64,000 nucleotides of DNA, from positions 208,585-272,584 of the forward strand of contig JAPOHD010000031.1 of the NCBI GenBank assembly GCA_026671195.1, given 5' to 3'. The DNA is from Draconibacterium aestuarii (GTDB lineage: Bacteria; Bacteroidota; Bacteroidia; Bacteroidales; Prolixibacteraceae). Position 1 is the first letter of the stretch. Every line of letters starts with the position of its first letter. The notes under the pieces were generated by a model. It had not been told where the DNA came from. It ran no database searches and was given only the letters and a program-made list of their open reading frames with translations. Below are positions 17,331 through 26,797 of this stretch, piece after piece. The position numbers were made by a program, and so were the translations under genes.

Positions 17331-18041
17331 ATGTACTTTGCAGAAAATCTAAAATTTTTACGGAAACGCCGGCAAAAGTCGCAAATGGAGCTGGCTTCAG
17401 AATTGGAACTTACCCGCACTACCCTTTCGGGTTACGAAAAAAATGTACAACCGCCTTTTCGCACGCTGATCAAAATTTCGGAGTATTTTAACATCTCGCT
17501 TGATGCGCTGATTAAATACCGGCTAGAAGTACTTTCCGAGTTTCAGCTTTCGCAAATCGAAAAAGGTTTTGATGTGGACGTTACCGGGAATAAACTGCGC
17601 CTGCTCTCCATTTCGGTGGATAACGAGGGCAAAGAGAACATTGAAATGGTTCCAGTAAAAGCACAGGCCGGGTACACAAACAGTTATGGCGACCTGGATT
17701 TTATTGCCGGGTTACCCAAATTCAAACTTCCTTTTCTGCCCGAAGAAAAAACCTACCGTACTTTTCAGATTCAGGGCGATTCGATGTTGCCCATAAAAGA
17801 AGGTTCGTGGGTAACCTGCTCGTTTGTGGAGAACTGGAACCATATAAAAGACGGCAAAGCCTGTATTGTTGTAACCAAGGACGAGGGTATTGTTTTTAAG
17901 GTGGTTTACAAACGGTTAAAAGATGGCAATTTCCTTTTGGTTTCTTCGAACCGGAATTATTCGCCTTATGAAATATCGGTTTCGCAAGTTTTGGAGATCT
18001 GGCAGTTTGAAACCGTAAATAGTTTTGAGATAGAATTATAA
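17331..18041 (+). CDS. LexA-like XRE/S24 self-cleaving repressor
   Basis: The 236-residue protein has an XRE helix-turn-helix (about 5-60, QMELASELELTRTTLSGYEK) and an S24 peptidase domain (about 105-236). The S24 domain carries an Ala113-Gly114 cleavage site (KAQAGY), catalytic Ser151 (QGDSMLP) and Lys190 (GIVFKVVYK). Proteins of this architecture cleave themselves on the RecA filament during DNA damage. Its position, divergent from dinB and the DnaE-type gene, suggests it represses that cassette in place of a classical LexA. The operator could not be identified by eye. Confidence 0.85.
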   Translation: MYFAENLKFLRKRRQKSQMELASELELTRTTLSGYEKNVQPPFRTLIKISEYFNISLDALIKYRLEVLSEFQLSQIEKGFDVDVTGNKLRLLSISVDNEGKENIEMVPVKAQAGYTNSYGDLDFIAGLPKFKLPFLPEEKTYRTFQIQGDSMLPIKEGSWVTCSFVENWNHIKDGKACIVVTKDEGIVFKVVYKRLKDGNFLLVSSNRNYSPYEISVSQVLEIWQFETVNSFEIEL

Positions 18042-18118
18042 AATGATTTTATAAAACAATAATTAAACCCAAATATTGTATTTGAGTCTCAATACTTGTA
18101 AACTAAAATATCACAACA

Positions 18119-19444
18119 ATGAAAACCAGACTGACTATTACAATCCTTCTTACATTTCTATTTATTACATCAGTTTTTTCCCAAACGAATAATGCCGACA
18201 ATTGGGCTCAGTGGCGTGGTCCGTTGGGAACCGGTGCTGCAATAAAAGGTAATCCACCAGTTGAATTCAGTGAAACAAAAAACCTGAAATGGAAAACTGA
18301 AATTCCGGGTAAAGGTCATGCAACTCCTATTGTTTGGGAAGACAAAATAATAGTTCAAACTGCTGTTCCTACCGATACAAAAGTTGAGATGGAAGAAAAA
18401 GAAGAAAGCGAAGGACAACGAAGGATGTCGGGTACAAAAACGGACCTGGTACATGAGTTTAAAGTAATTTTAGTAAATAGAGAAAACGGCAAAATTGAAT
18501 GGGAAACGACCGTCGCACGCGAATTACCACAAGAAAGTACGCACAATTTAGGAAGTTGGGCTTCCAATTCGCCTTGCACCGATGGTGAATATATTTATGC
18601 ATATTTTGGTACGCGTGGTTTGTTCTGCCTCGATTTTGAAGGAAACATAATCTGGGAACGCGATTTTGGCCAATTGGAAAAACACATGAGTTTTGGAGAA
18701 GGTGCCTCGCCTTATTTGTACCGCGACCGGATTTTTGTACAATGGGATCACGAAGGAGAGTCGTTTTTATATGCTATTGACAAAAAAACAGGCGAAGATG
18801 TTTGGAAATTGGAACGCGACGAACGCACCACGTGGGCATCGCCTTTGGTCGTTGAAACCAATGGAAAGATACAGGTAATTACCAGCGCTACAACAAACAT
18901 ACGAAGCAACGATTACGAGAACGGCGAACTGCTATGGACCAGCACAGGAATGACACGAAATGTGATTCCAAATCCGGTTTATGCAGATGGAGTTTTGTTT
19001 GTAATGAGTGGTTTTAGAGGAACTGCCCTACAAGCCATCGATTTAACCACTGCAAAAGGTGATATTACCGAAACCAAGAGCATTTTATGGAAACATGAAG
19101 GAGAAACACCCTATACACCAAATCCGGTTTTAATGAATGGAAAACTCTACTTTTTAAGGGTAAACAATGGTTATATTTCATGCCTCAATGCGAAGGACGG
19201 AACAATAAACTACTACAAACAAAAACTGGAAGGTATCAGTTCCATATTTTCGTCGCCAACCGGAGTGGCCGATCGTATTTATATTGCAGCTAAAGATATT
19301 TGTTTGGTAATTAAAGCCGGTAACGATTTTGAGGTATTATCGTCGAATACTCTGGACGATGACTTTCATGCATCACCGGTTGTTGTTGGAAACCAGCTTA
19401 TATTAAGGGGGTTTAAATCGCTTTATTGTTTTGAGGAGGAATAA
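18119..19444 (+). CDS. Exported PQQ-like beta-propeller protein
   Basis: The 441-residue protein has a signal peptide (1-21, ending VFSQ) and PQQ/BamB-type propeller repeats, recognisable from NWAQWRGPLGTGA, WKTEIPGKGHATPIVW, GKIEWETTV and GEDVWKLERD. The NWAQWRGP opening is common in propellers of Bacteroidota and Planctomycetes, often annotated as dehydrogenase-like or BamB-like, but PQQ-binding and calcium residues are not evident. No lipobox is visible, so it is probably periplasmic. It stands alone between the S24 regulator and a convergent MBL-fold gene. Function unknown. Confidence 0.8.
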   Translation: MKTRLTITILLTFLFITSVFSQTNNADNWAQWRGPLGTGAAIKGNPPVEFSETKNLKWKTEIPGKGHATPIVWEDKIIVQTAVPTDTKVEMEEKEESEGQRRMSGTKTDLVHEFKVILVNRENGKIEWETTVARELPQESTHNLGSWASNSPCTDGEYIYAYFGTRGLFCLDFEGNIIWERDFGQLEKHMSFGEGASPYLYRDRIFVQWDHEGESFLYAIDKKTGEDVWKLERDERTTWASPLVVETNGKIQVITSATTNIRSNDYENGELLWTSTGMTRNVIPNPVYADGVLFVMSGFRGTALQAIDLTTAKGDITETKSILWKHEGETPYTPNPVLMNGKLYFLRVNNGYISCLNAKDGTINYYKQKLEGISSIFSSPTGVADRIYIAAKDICLVIKAGNDFEVLSSNTLDDDFHASPVVVGNQLILRGFKSLYCFEEE

Positions 19445-19468
19445 CAGACACAGAAAATCTATTTTCAT

Positions 19469-20563
19469 TTACTGCGCATCAACATTCAACCACCATTTTG
19501 TAAAGGTTTGTTTGGTATTTTTCAAATAAACAAGTTCACCAATCTGCGGAGTAACCAACGGAATTGTGTTCTTATTCAACTCAGTAATTCGTTTTAAAGG
19601 TTCATTCCAGGCATGATTTGCCAATGCAAATTTTCCTGAATGCACCGGTAAAATACGTTTTGTTTTCAGATCGCTGGCAGCCTGTAATACCTGTTCCGGC
19701 ATCAGATGAATGTATTTCCACGCTTTGTTGTATTGACCGTTTTCCAGGATTGCCAAATCAATGGGACCGTATTTTTTTCCGATTTCTTTAAAATGGGCGT
19801 TGTATCCGCCATCGCCACCAATAAAAATCTTTTGACTTGGTGTTTCCAATAAAAACGATACCCAAAGCGATCTTTTGTGTTTTAAACCACGTCCCGAAAA
19901 ATGGCGTGCCGGCGTGCAGAAAAATCGAAATCCATCATCTAAAAGAACATCCTCAAACCAATCCGTCTCAACAATTTTGGAAGTATCAAATCCCCATTTC
20001 TCAAAATGGGCTCCAACGCCTAATCCGGTAATTATTCTGTTTATTTTGGGTTTTAGCTCCAAAACTGTTTTATAATCCAAATGATCCCAGTGATCGTGTG
20101 TTATTACCAAATAATCTATTTCAGGAATATCGTCCGGCTGATAAAAATTACTTCCGTCGAATGCTTTTACATTAAATGAAAAAGGTGAGGCAGAACCACT
20201 GAAAACAGGATCAACAAGAATCTTTTTTCCATCGATTTGAATTAAATAGGATGAGTGGCCAAACCAAACCAATGCATCCTCATTTGGATTTAAGGTATGC
20301 AAATCGGTTTTAATGGATGGAATTTGGTTTTCAGGTTTTTTATTTTTTGAAAAAAAAAGCTCTTTAAGCATTGTCGAAAACCGTGCTTCTTCCGACATTT
20401 GGGGTGTTTCGCTCAAATTCTGAAACTTACCGTCTTTAAAATTTGGCGACTTTTTTATTCGTTCCAAACGTTCACCTGTTGGTATCGCACCAAACTTATT
20501 TTGGTTTGTAATTGCAATAACCAAAACGAAAATTACTACGAGTAAAGTTATTATTGTGTACAT
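19469..20563 (-). CDS. Membrane-anchored MBL-fold hydrolase (NAPE-PLD/UlaG-like)
   Basis: The start at 20563 gives 364 residues; a further 20 codons upstream are open but give an unusually long hydrophobic lead. An N-terminal hydrophobic anchor (MYTIITLLVVIFVLVIAI) is followed by a metallo-beta-lactamase domain. That domain has WFGHSSYLIQIDG, the zinc motif THDHWDHLDY, CTPARHFSGRG, the metal-bridging Asp in FIGGDGGY, and a late His in LPVHSGKFAL. These are features of the NAPE-PLD/RomA-like group that cleaves phosphodiester lipids; substrate here is unknown. It is convergent with the propeller gene. Confidence 0.8.
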   Translation of the reverse strand: MYTIITLLVVIFVLVIAITNQNKFGAIPTGERLERIKKSPNFKDGKFQNLSETPQMSEEARFSTMLKELFFSKNKKPENQIPSIKTDLHTLNPNEDALVWFGHSSYLIQIDGKKILVDPVFSGSASPFSFNVKAFDGSNFYQPDDIPEIDYLVITHDHWDHLDYKTVLELKPKINRIITGLGVGAHFEKWGFDTSKIVETDWFEDVLLDDGFRFFCTPARHFSGRGLKHKRSLWVSFLLETPSQKIFIGGDGGYNAHFKEIGKKYGPIDLAILENGQYNKAWKYIHLMPEQVLQAASDLKTKRILPVHSGKFALANHAWNEPLKRITELNKNTIPLVTPQIGELVYLKNTKQTFTKWWLNVDAQ

Positions 20564-20768
20564 AAATGTTTTCAAAATATAAAATATAAAGAGTATAAAA
20601 ACTACAAAACAACAATAAAGCAAAAATGTTAAATAATAGATTTACCGCAGGAGAAAAACGCTTGAAATGATAAAAATTGAGTGTGGGCTGAAGGATTGGA
20701 TTCTCCGAAGAGAAAGGTTGAAGAAAAAGCAGAGATGCAACATTGTACATCCCTACTTTTTTAAACTA

Positions 20769-22433
20769 CTAAAATTCAAATTCAATAAATTTTCCAAAGC
20801 TTTTGTATTTCTCGTAAAGCTCTTTGTATTTCTCAACATTTTCAGGAATCGGATGATATTCGGTTTCAATACCTCCGCCCATATTTTTCTGAGCTTCGGC
20901 AGTGTTTGAATAAACTCCGGCAGCTACAGCCGCAGCCATTGCTGTTCCCAATGCACAAGCTTGTTCCGATCGGGCAACCTTAATTGGCATATCCAAAACG
21001 TCGGCAACAATTTGCATTACCAGTTTCGATTTTTTAGCCACACCTCCCAAAGCAATTACACCATCGATACGAACACCTTCAGAAATAAAACGGTCGTTGA
21101 TAGCTTTTGAGCCAAAGGCAGTAGCTTCAACCAAAGCACGGAAAATACGCGGAGCATCTGATCCCAAATTTAAGCCGGCAATTGCACCTTTTAAAGCCTG
21201 GTTTGCATCAGGAGTACGACGACCATTCATCCAGTCGAGCGCTACAATTCCGCTCTCTGCAATCGGTATTTTTTCTGCTTCAACACTTAGTTTTGCAATT
21301 ATCTTATCCGAAGTTTCGTCGATTAATTTCTGTTTGGTAGCTTCATCAATTAGTTCCGATTCAGCCAGAATATTTTCCAACGGCCATTCAAGCAGACGTT
21401 TAAACCATGCATAAATATCGCCAAATGCCGATTGACCGGCTTCCAGTCCCATCATTCCGGGGATAATGGAGCCATCAACCTGTCCACAAATTCCATTCAC
21501 CAATTTATCACCAACTTCTTCCATCGGAGCAATCAACATATCACAAGTCGAGGTCCCCATAACTTTTGAGAGGTAATAAGGTTCAATTTCGGCACCTACA
21601 GCTCCAAGATGTGCATCGAAAGCACCAACACCGATAACAACATCGGTTGAAAGACCTAATTTTTCAGCCCATTCGGCAGACAATTTCCCGGCAGCCACAT
21701 CACAAGTAAATGTGTCTTTGTAAAGTCTGTCTTTTAATCCAGAAAGTAGCGGATCAAGTTCCACCCAAAACTCTTCTGAAGGTAATCCACCAAAAGCTTC
21801 GTGCCACATGGCTTTATGACCGGCAGCACAACGACTGCGTTTTAATGTTTTTGGATTTGTATCTCCGGTTAAAACAGCAGGAATCCAGTCGCAATGTTCC
21901 ACCCACGAATAGGCTGCACGGTAAACTCCGGCATCTTCGCGAATTACATGTAACAATTTTGCCCAAAACCACTCCGACGAGTAAATACCACCTTCAAATT
22001 TGGTAAAATCCACCTCCCATCTTTTGGCCAGTTCATTAATCTGATCTGCCTCTTTTACAGCGGTGTGGTCTTTCCACAAAACAAACATGGCGTTTGGATT
22101 TTCTTCAAAACCGGGAGTCAACGAAAGCGGTGTCCCTTTTTCATCAACAGCAACCGGAGTAGAACCGGTGGTATCAACCGAAATTCCAACTACATTTTCC
22201 GCTACACCTTTGGGGCATTGTTTTAAAGCCTCAACAATAGTATATTCCAAACCTTCCAGATAATCTTTTGGGTGCTGACGGAACTGATTGTTTGGAGCGT
22301 TGCAATACATTTGCTTTTGCCAACGCGGATAATTAAAAACTACACTGGATACTTCTTCGCCAGTTTCTACATTTACAATCAAAGAACGAACTGAGTCCGA
22401 ACCATAATCTAAGCCGATTGTATATTTTGCCAT
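20769..22433 (-). CDS. araB: L-ribulokinase
   Basis: This 554-residue FGGY-family kinase opens with TIGLDYGSDSVRSLIVN and contains GISVDTTGSTPVAVDE, the ribulokinase hallmark GVGAFDAHLGAVGAE, and MGTSTCDML. It phosphorylates L-ribulose to L-ribulose 5-phosphate with ATP in the cytosol, the second step of L-arabinose catabolism. It follows araD by 61 bp on the same strand, and GH97 stands upstream. The arabinose isomerase AraA that should feed it is not in the window. Confidence 0.94.
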   Translation of the reverse strand: MAKYTIGLDYGSDSVRSLIVNVETGEEVSSVVFNYPRWQKQMYCNAPNNQFRQHPKDYLEGLEYTIVEALKQCPKGVAENVVGISVDTTGSTPVAVDEKGTPLSLTPGFEENPNAMFVLWKDHTAVKEADQINELAKRWEVDFTKFEGGIYSSEWFWAKLLHVIREDAGVYRAAYSWVEHCDWIPAVLTGDTNPKTLKRSRCAAGHKAMWHEAFGGLPSEEFWVELDPLLSGLKDRLYKDTFTCDVAAGKLSAEWAEKLGLSTDVVIGVGAFDAHLGAVGAEIEPYYLSKVMGTSTCDMLIAPMEEVGDKLVNGICGQVDGSIIPGMMGLEAGQSAFGDIYAWFKRLLEWPLENILAESELIDEATKQKLIDETSDKIIAKLSVEAEKIPIAESGIVALDWMNGRRTPDANQALKGAIAGLNLGSDAPRIFRALVEATAFGSKAINDRFISEGVRIDGVIALGGVAKKSKLVMQIVADVLDMPIKVARSEQACALGTAMAAAVAAGVYSNTAEAQKNMGGGIETEYHPIPENVEKYKELYEKYKSFGKFIEFEF

Positions 22434-22494
22434 AACAATTTATTATTGATTAGTTATTATTTTCTTTTTGATCTTTAACCTCTATGATTGAACA

Positions 22495-23178
22495 TTATTG
22501 TCCGTAATAGGCATTTTTACCATGTTTGCGAAGAAAATGCTTATCCAGTAAAACCTGATCCATAACGGTATCCGGATTTAGTTGAAATGAACGGAAAGTC
22601 ATTTTTGCTACTTCTTCCAAAACCACAGCGTTATGAACTGCATGGTGTGCATCTTTTCCCCACGAAAATGGAGCGTGATTGTTGACCAAAACTCCCGGAA
22701 CAGAATTTGCGTCCAGATCTTTGAAACGTTCAACAATTACTTTCCCGGTTTCCAGTTCATATTCACCTTCAATTTCTTCTTTGGTCATTTTGCGTGTACA
22801 AGGAATTTCGCCATAAAAATAATCGGCTTGAGTAGTTCCTACCGCAGGAATCCCTTTACCTGCCTGCGCCCAGCTTGTAGCCCACTCCGAATGAGTATGA
22901 ACTACTCCACCAATATTTTCGAACTGACGATACAAAACCAAATGAGTAGGTGTATCGCTTGAAGGTTTTAAGTTTCCTTCTACTACTTGTCCGTAAAGAT
23001 TCAGCACAACCATATCTTTGGGTTTCATTTTTTCGTACGAAACACCACTTGGTTTAATTACTACTAAACCTTTTTCTCTGTCAATTCCACTTACATTTCC
23101 CCATGTAAAAATCACCAGACCATGTTCAACAAGGTCGAGATTGGCCTGGAATACTTCTTCTTTTAATTTTTCGAGCAT
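22495..23178 (-). CDS. araD: L-ribulose-5-phosphate 4-epimerase
   Basis: The 227-residue class II aldolase-fold epimerase has zinc ligands H94 and H96 ([13 protein letters not shown]) and H168 ([11 protein letters not shown]). It also carries [11 protein letters not shown] and [10 protein letters not shown] near the N-terminus, and the [18 protein letters not shown] loop typical of AraD. It converts L-ribulose 5-phosphate to D-xylulose 5-phosphate. It lies between GH97 and araB in one orientation with gaps of 93 and 61 bp, a compact arabinose-use operon. Confidence 0.94.
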   Translation of the reverse strand: MLEKLKEEVFQANLDLVEHGLVIFTWGNVSGIDREKGLVVIKPSGVSYEKMKPKDMVVLNLYGQVVEGNLKPSSDTPTHLVLYRQFENIGGVVHTHSEWATSWAQAGKGIPAVGTTQADYFYGEIPCTRKMTKEEIEGEYELETGKVIVERFKDLDANSVPGVLVNNHAPFSWGKDAHHAVHNAVVLEEVAKMTFRSFQLNPDTVMDQVLLDKHFLRKHGKNAYYGQ

Positions 23179-23271
23179 GATATTTTAACTTCTGTCTGCC
23201 GTTATAAGTTATTACAAATAAACTGCATTTCTAATTTATAAATCTGTTTACTGTTTAAACCACAATAGGTT

Positions 23272-25212
23272 TTATTCTACCGGTTCAAATACTGCTGCAA
23301 AACCACCGCCGGCCTGCATCTTTATTTTTACCGAATCTTCTTTTTCAACTGTAAGTTCAGTTTTTTGAGCTGATTCAGCGTCCTGTTTTATTTTTTCGGT
23401 ATCAGAAAAACTGGTCATTTTAAATTTTCCTTCAGGTAAAAAGTCAAGTGTTATTTCCAACTCGCGGGCTTCGCTGTTTGTCATTGCACCTACAAACCAG
23501 TTTTTCCCGCTTCGGCGAGCCATTGTAATGTACTCGCTAATTGCACCGTTTAAAACTTTTGTATCGTCCCAAATCGCTTGTACTTTTTGAAGAAATTCCA
23601 CTCCAACTTCTCCTTTATAATTATCAGGATGATCACATGCAACCGTATAAGGACTGTCGTAAATTACAAATTGCGCCAGAGTATTACAGCGGGTTCCCAA
23701 CACATTTGCAGGAGTACCGTTCAAAAATTTATCCGGATTTCTGTTTAAAAATCCACCTGGAGTAAAATCCATTGGTCCTGCCAGCATTCTGGTAAATGGC
23801 AAGGTACACATGTGTTCCGGCGTAACCCGCAACGACCATTTATTGTATTCGTTGCCCATAACTCCCTCGCGGGTCATCAGGTTCGGATAAGTTCGACGCC
23901 ATCCTGTTGGTTTATAGGCACCGTGAAAATCGACCATTAAATGATATTTTGCGGCAGTTTTAACAACCCGATGATACCAGTTTACCATTGTCTGGGCATC
24001 GCTGTCCATAAAATCTATTTTTATTCCGGCAATCCCCCACTTTTCATACAAAGCACATGCTTCTTCAAAATTATAACGATCCACATCGGTATTGTACATC
24101 AACAACCAGCATTTTACATTTTTACTTTTGGCATAGTCGAGTATTTCGGACATATTCAATTGAGGGGCTACTGTTTTAATATCTGCATTTTCGGGATTAA
24201 ATTCACCATACCATTGCCAGTCGATTAACATATACGGCCAGCCCATTGAAGCAGCCAGATCAATGTATTCAAAAATTACAGATTGTTCCATTTTTACTTC
24301 ACCACTCCACCAATGATCCCAGGCACTTCTTCTGGGTTTAATCCACGATGGATCTTCAATGGCACAGGGTTCATTCAAATTCTGAACGATTTCCGATTCA
24401 ACCAGTTTTCCCGGAGCATCGCCAATCATTACAACTCTCCACGGTGTTTTATGAGGTGTTTTAAAAACTACTTTATCACCATTTTCAGCCTGGCCTTTTA
24501 CGGGAGCCAGTGCACTGCGCAGCGTTAAACCATCCGATCGATTATCAGCTTTCAGGTACATCCCGGCATAATCCACCAATGCAGCCTCTGTAATTGCAAC
24601 ATAACATTCGTTTGAAACTTTGGCTGTCATTGGCAAACCAATTACCATTTCAGATTTAATGTCTCCTATTTTTCGCTCAAAAAATTCAACCTCCTGCGAA
24701 GTGGCATAACTTCCATAATTCACAGCCCAACAAGTAAAATCGCCGGAGAAGTTAAATTGAGTCAATTCATCGGTAATTACATTCTCGCGTTCGCCAAATT
24801 GTTCCGGAAATTCAATTCTGAATGCCACGCCATCATTAAAAGCGCGAAACTCCACTGTCATTTTTCGTTGAGGAAATTTAGTTTCTCGGCTTTCTAATCG
24901 TAAGTTATTGTAGTTGTTTCTGATTTTATCGAAGCGTTTCAGTACCGGTGTCCAGGTTTCGTCTGTCGAAAATACTTTTGATGATAGAATTTTTAAGTTA
25001 TTTCCCAGTGGAGGTGCCTGCCTAAATGTAAATCCAAGAGTTGACGGGTTGATTATTTTTTCGCCATTAAAACTTACAGAATAGTTTATCTCGTTATCAA
25101 CTGAAACATTCACAACGATATTCCCATCCGGTGATTTTAATTCATACTTTGTTGCACCGGCAAACAGCGAGAGAAATACTGTTAATATTGAGAACAAGAT
25201 AGTTCTACACAT
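23272..25212 (-). CDS. Glycoside hydrolase family 97, retaining type (candidate beta-L-arabinopyranosidase or alpha-galactosidase)
   Basis: The 646-residue exported enzyme (signal peptide 1-21) has the GH97 N-terminal beta-sandwich (about 23-290), a TIM barrel (DWQWYGE, GIAGIKIDFMDSDAQ, HGAYKPTGWRRTYPN) and a C-terminal sandwich. D400 in KIDFMD occupies the nucleophile position of retaining GH97 enzymes, and E455 in GNEYNKW is a suitable acid/base 55 residues later. That separates it from inverting SusB-type alpha-glucosidases. Known retaining members act on alpha-galactosides or beta-L-arabinopyranosides. Linkage to araD and araB favours the latter, releasing L-arabinose; this is inference from context. 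It is the first gene of the operon. Confidence 0.85.
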   Translation of the reverse strand: MCRTILFSILTVFLSLFAGATKYELKSPDGNIVVNVSVDNEINYSVSFNGEKIINPSTLGFTFRQAPPLGNNLKILSSKVFSTDETWTPVLKRFDKIRNNYNNLRLESRETKFPQRKMTVEFRAFNDGVAFRIEFPEQFGERENVITDELTQFNFSGDFTCWAVNYGSYATSQEVEFFERKIGDIKSEMVIGLPMTAKVSNECYVAITEAALVDYAGMYLKADNRSDGLTLRSALAPVKGQAENGDKVVFKTPHKTPWRVVMIGDAPGKLVESEIVQNLNEPCAIEDPSWIKPRRSAWDHWWSGEVKMEQSVIFEYIDLAASMGWPYMLIDWQWYGEFNPENADIKTVAPQLNMSEILDYAKSKNVKCWLLMYNTDVDRYNFEEACALYEKWGIAGIKIDFMDSDAQTMVNWYHRVVKTAAKYHLMVDFHGAYKPTGWRRTYPNLMTREGVMGNEYNKWSLRVTPEHMCTLPFTRMLAGPMDFTPGGFLNRNPDKFLNGTPANVLGTRCNTLAQFVIYDSPYTVACDHPDNYKGEVGVEFLQKVQAIWDDTKVLNGAISEYITMARRSGKNWFVGAMTNSEARELEITLDFLPEGKFKMTSFSDTEKIKQDAESAQKTELTVEKEDSVKIKMQAGGGFAAVFEPVE

Positions 25213-25255
25213 GATTAGTTTTATTGAATTATTAAATTAGGTTTTCATTATTTTA

Positions 25256-25309
25256 AAGTGTAAATATAACACTTATAAATTAAATGCAAAATAAATTTAC
25301 AATTTGTAA
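25256..25309. promoter_or_regulatory. Two inverted repeats upstream of the GH97-araDB operon
   Basis: AAGTGT-N7-ACACTT (25256-25274) and TTACAA-T-TTGTAA (25297-25309) lie 44 and 85 bp upstream of the GH97 start. On the minus strand a TTTG-N19-TAAATTTA promoter-like pair overlaps the second palindrome. They are candidate binding sites for an arabinose-responsive regulator; no regulator gene is in the operon. Confidence 0.35.
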
Positions 25310-25346
25310 TACGTAAATCAAATAAAACATGAAATAAAAGAATAAA

Positions 25347-25378
25347 GAAAGCCTGCTTGTTAAAACAAGCAGGCTTTC
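25347..25378. terminator. Perfect 15-bp terminator hairpin after hsp20
   Basis: GAAAGCCTGCTTGTT (25347-25361) pairs exactly with 25364-25378. It follows the hsp20 stop by 26 bp on the minus strand and insulates the GH97 operon promoter. Confidence 0.7.
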
Positions 25379-25404
25379 AACAACTAAATCACCTTAACTA
25401 CTAA

Positions 25405-25848
25405 TTATGCAATTTTAATATCAACCGGCACCTTTGGTAAAGCTTCCTCCTTTTTAGGAAGATGAAGAACTAATATACCGCTATCAAATTTTGCTTCAAT
25501 TTTTTCGGTATCTACTGATTTTGGCAGCTTGTATTGTTTTTCAAAATTATAAGCACCAAATTCGCGGTGTGTATATTTGTACTCTACCTCTTTCTCTTCC
25601 TTCTCTTTGTCAACCTTAATGGTTAAAATGTTATTATGAACATTCAGATTTACATCTTCTTTTACAAAACCCGGGAGTAAAACTTCGATTTTGAAATCTT
25701 TTTCAGTTTCAAATACATTTGTAGCTGGTTTTGCACAATTTTTTACGTATTGTTCACTGTAATCGTTTCTGAAGAAGTTGTTAAATAACTCATTAACCAA
25801 AACGTTGTTTGCGTTGTAAGCTGGATTGTGAAATTTTACTAAACTCAT
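25405..25848 (-). CDS. Small heat-shock protein, Hsp20/alpha-crystallin family
   Basis: The 147-residue chaperone has an alpha-crystallin domain (about 42-135) including VLLPGFVKEDVNLNVHNNIL. A C-terminal LHLPKKE segment and a VPVDIKIA tail follow. The N-terminus MSLVKFHNPAYNAN is typical of Bacteroidota members. It binds unfolding proteins in the cytosol as an oligomer without ATP. A GGAG Shine-Dalgarno sequence lies 8 nt before the start, unusual for this phylum, where SD sites are rare, and fitting a strongly translated stress gene. Upstream lies an AT-rich 250-bp gap shared with trmD. Confidence 0.92.
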   Translation of the reverse strand: MSLVKFHNPAYNANNVLVNELFNNFFRNDYSEQYVKNCAKPATNVFETEKDFKIEVLLPGFVKEDVNLNVHNNILTIKVDKEKEEKEVEYKYTHREFGAYNFEKQYKLPKSVDTEKIEAKFDSGILVLHLPKKEEALPKVPVDIKIA

Positions 25849-26049
25849 GACTTTTTCTCCTTTTTCTTTAAATTATTTTGTTTAAATATTTTGTTATCAA
25901 ATTCACGATCCATTAATCAATTCCTGTTCCATCGGGGAAAATCGGACAAAATTTATCCAATTGCCTCATTTTATTCAGTCATTATGTCAGCAATAAACAT
26001 ATTTATGCGCACATATGGCAGTATATCTAATTTATTAGATATTTAAATC

Positions 26050-26084
26050 ATTGATTTTACTCCTCAATTTATTGTTTACCTTTG
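26050..26084 (+). promoter_or_regulatory. Bacteroidota-type promoter of trmD
   Basis: TACCTTTG (26077-26084) matches the -7 element TAnnTTTG and lies 17 bp before the trmD ATG. An ATTG at 26050-26053 is 23 nt upstream of it, a slightly wide match for the -33 element. Confidence 0.4.
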
Positions 26085-26101
26085 CGGAAATTTTGAAAAC
26101 A

Positions 26102-26791
26102 ATGCGAATAGATATAATTACTGTACTACCGGAAATATTGGAAGGTCCGTTTAGTCATTCAATCATAAAAAGAGCCAAAGAAAAGGGGCTTGCAGAAATT
26201 CATCTTCACAACCTGAGAGATTATTCGGAAAACAAACACAAAAAAGTAGACGATTATTCGTTTGGAAAAGGTGCAGGAATGGTAATGGCAATACAGCCCA
26301 TTGAAAAAGCCATAGAAACATTAAAAGCTGAACGCGATTACGACGAAATTATATTTACCACACCTGATGGTGGACTTTTTAACCAACGAGAGGCAAATTC
26401 TCTTTCGCTCAAAGAAAATATTATTATCCTGTGCGGACATTACAAAGGAATTGATCAGCGCATTAGAGATACATATATAACCAAAGAAATTTCGATAGGT
26501 GATTACGTGCTGACTGGTGGCGAATTGGCAGCTGCAATAATTACCGACAGTGTTGTTCGTCTTTTGCCGGGCGTGCTTGGAGATGAAACCTCTGCCCTAA
26601 CCGATTCATTTCAGGACAATCTTTTAAGTCCTCCTGTTTATACACGACCGGCGGAATATAAAGGATTGAAAGTACCCGAAGTTTTATTAAGTGGCAACGA
26701 CAAACTGGTTGACGACTGGAAACACGAGCAGGCAGTTGAACGCACCAAAACTTTAAGACCCGATTTATATAAAAAATATTTAGGCGAGTAA
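26102..26791 (+). CDS. trmD: tRNA (guanine-N1)-methyltransferase
   Basis: The 229-residue SPOUT methyltransferase (start [12 protein letters not shown]) contains [30 protein letters not shown] and the knot motif [14 protein letters not shown]. It transfers a methyl group from S-adenosylmethionine to N1 of G37 in tRNAs. The frame is open 17 codons further upstream, but family alignment and the promoter-like element just before 26102 support this start. It is followed 6 bp later by the M14 amidase gene. Confidence 0.95.
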   Translation: MRIDIITVLPEILEGPFSHSIIKRAKEKGLAEIHLHNLRDYSENKHKKVDDYSFGKGAGMVMAIQPIEKAIETLKAERDYDEIIFTTPDGGLFNQREANSLSLKENIIILCGHYKGIDQRIRDTYITKEISIGDYVLTGGELAAAIITDSVVRLLPGVLGDETSALTDSFQDNLLSPPVYTRPAEYKGLKVPEVLLSGNDKLVDDWKHEQAVERTKTLRPDLYKKYLGE

Positions 26792-26797
26792 TCAAAT

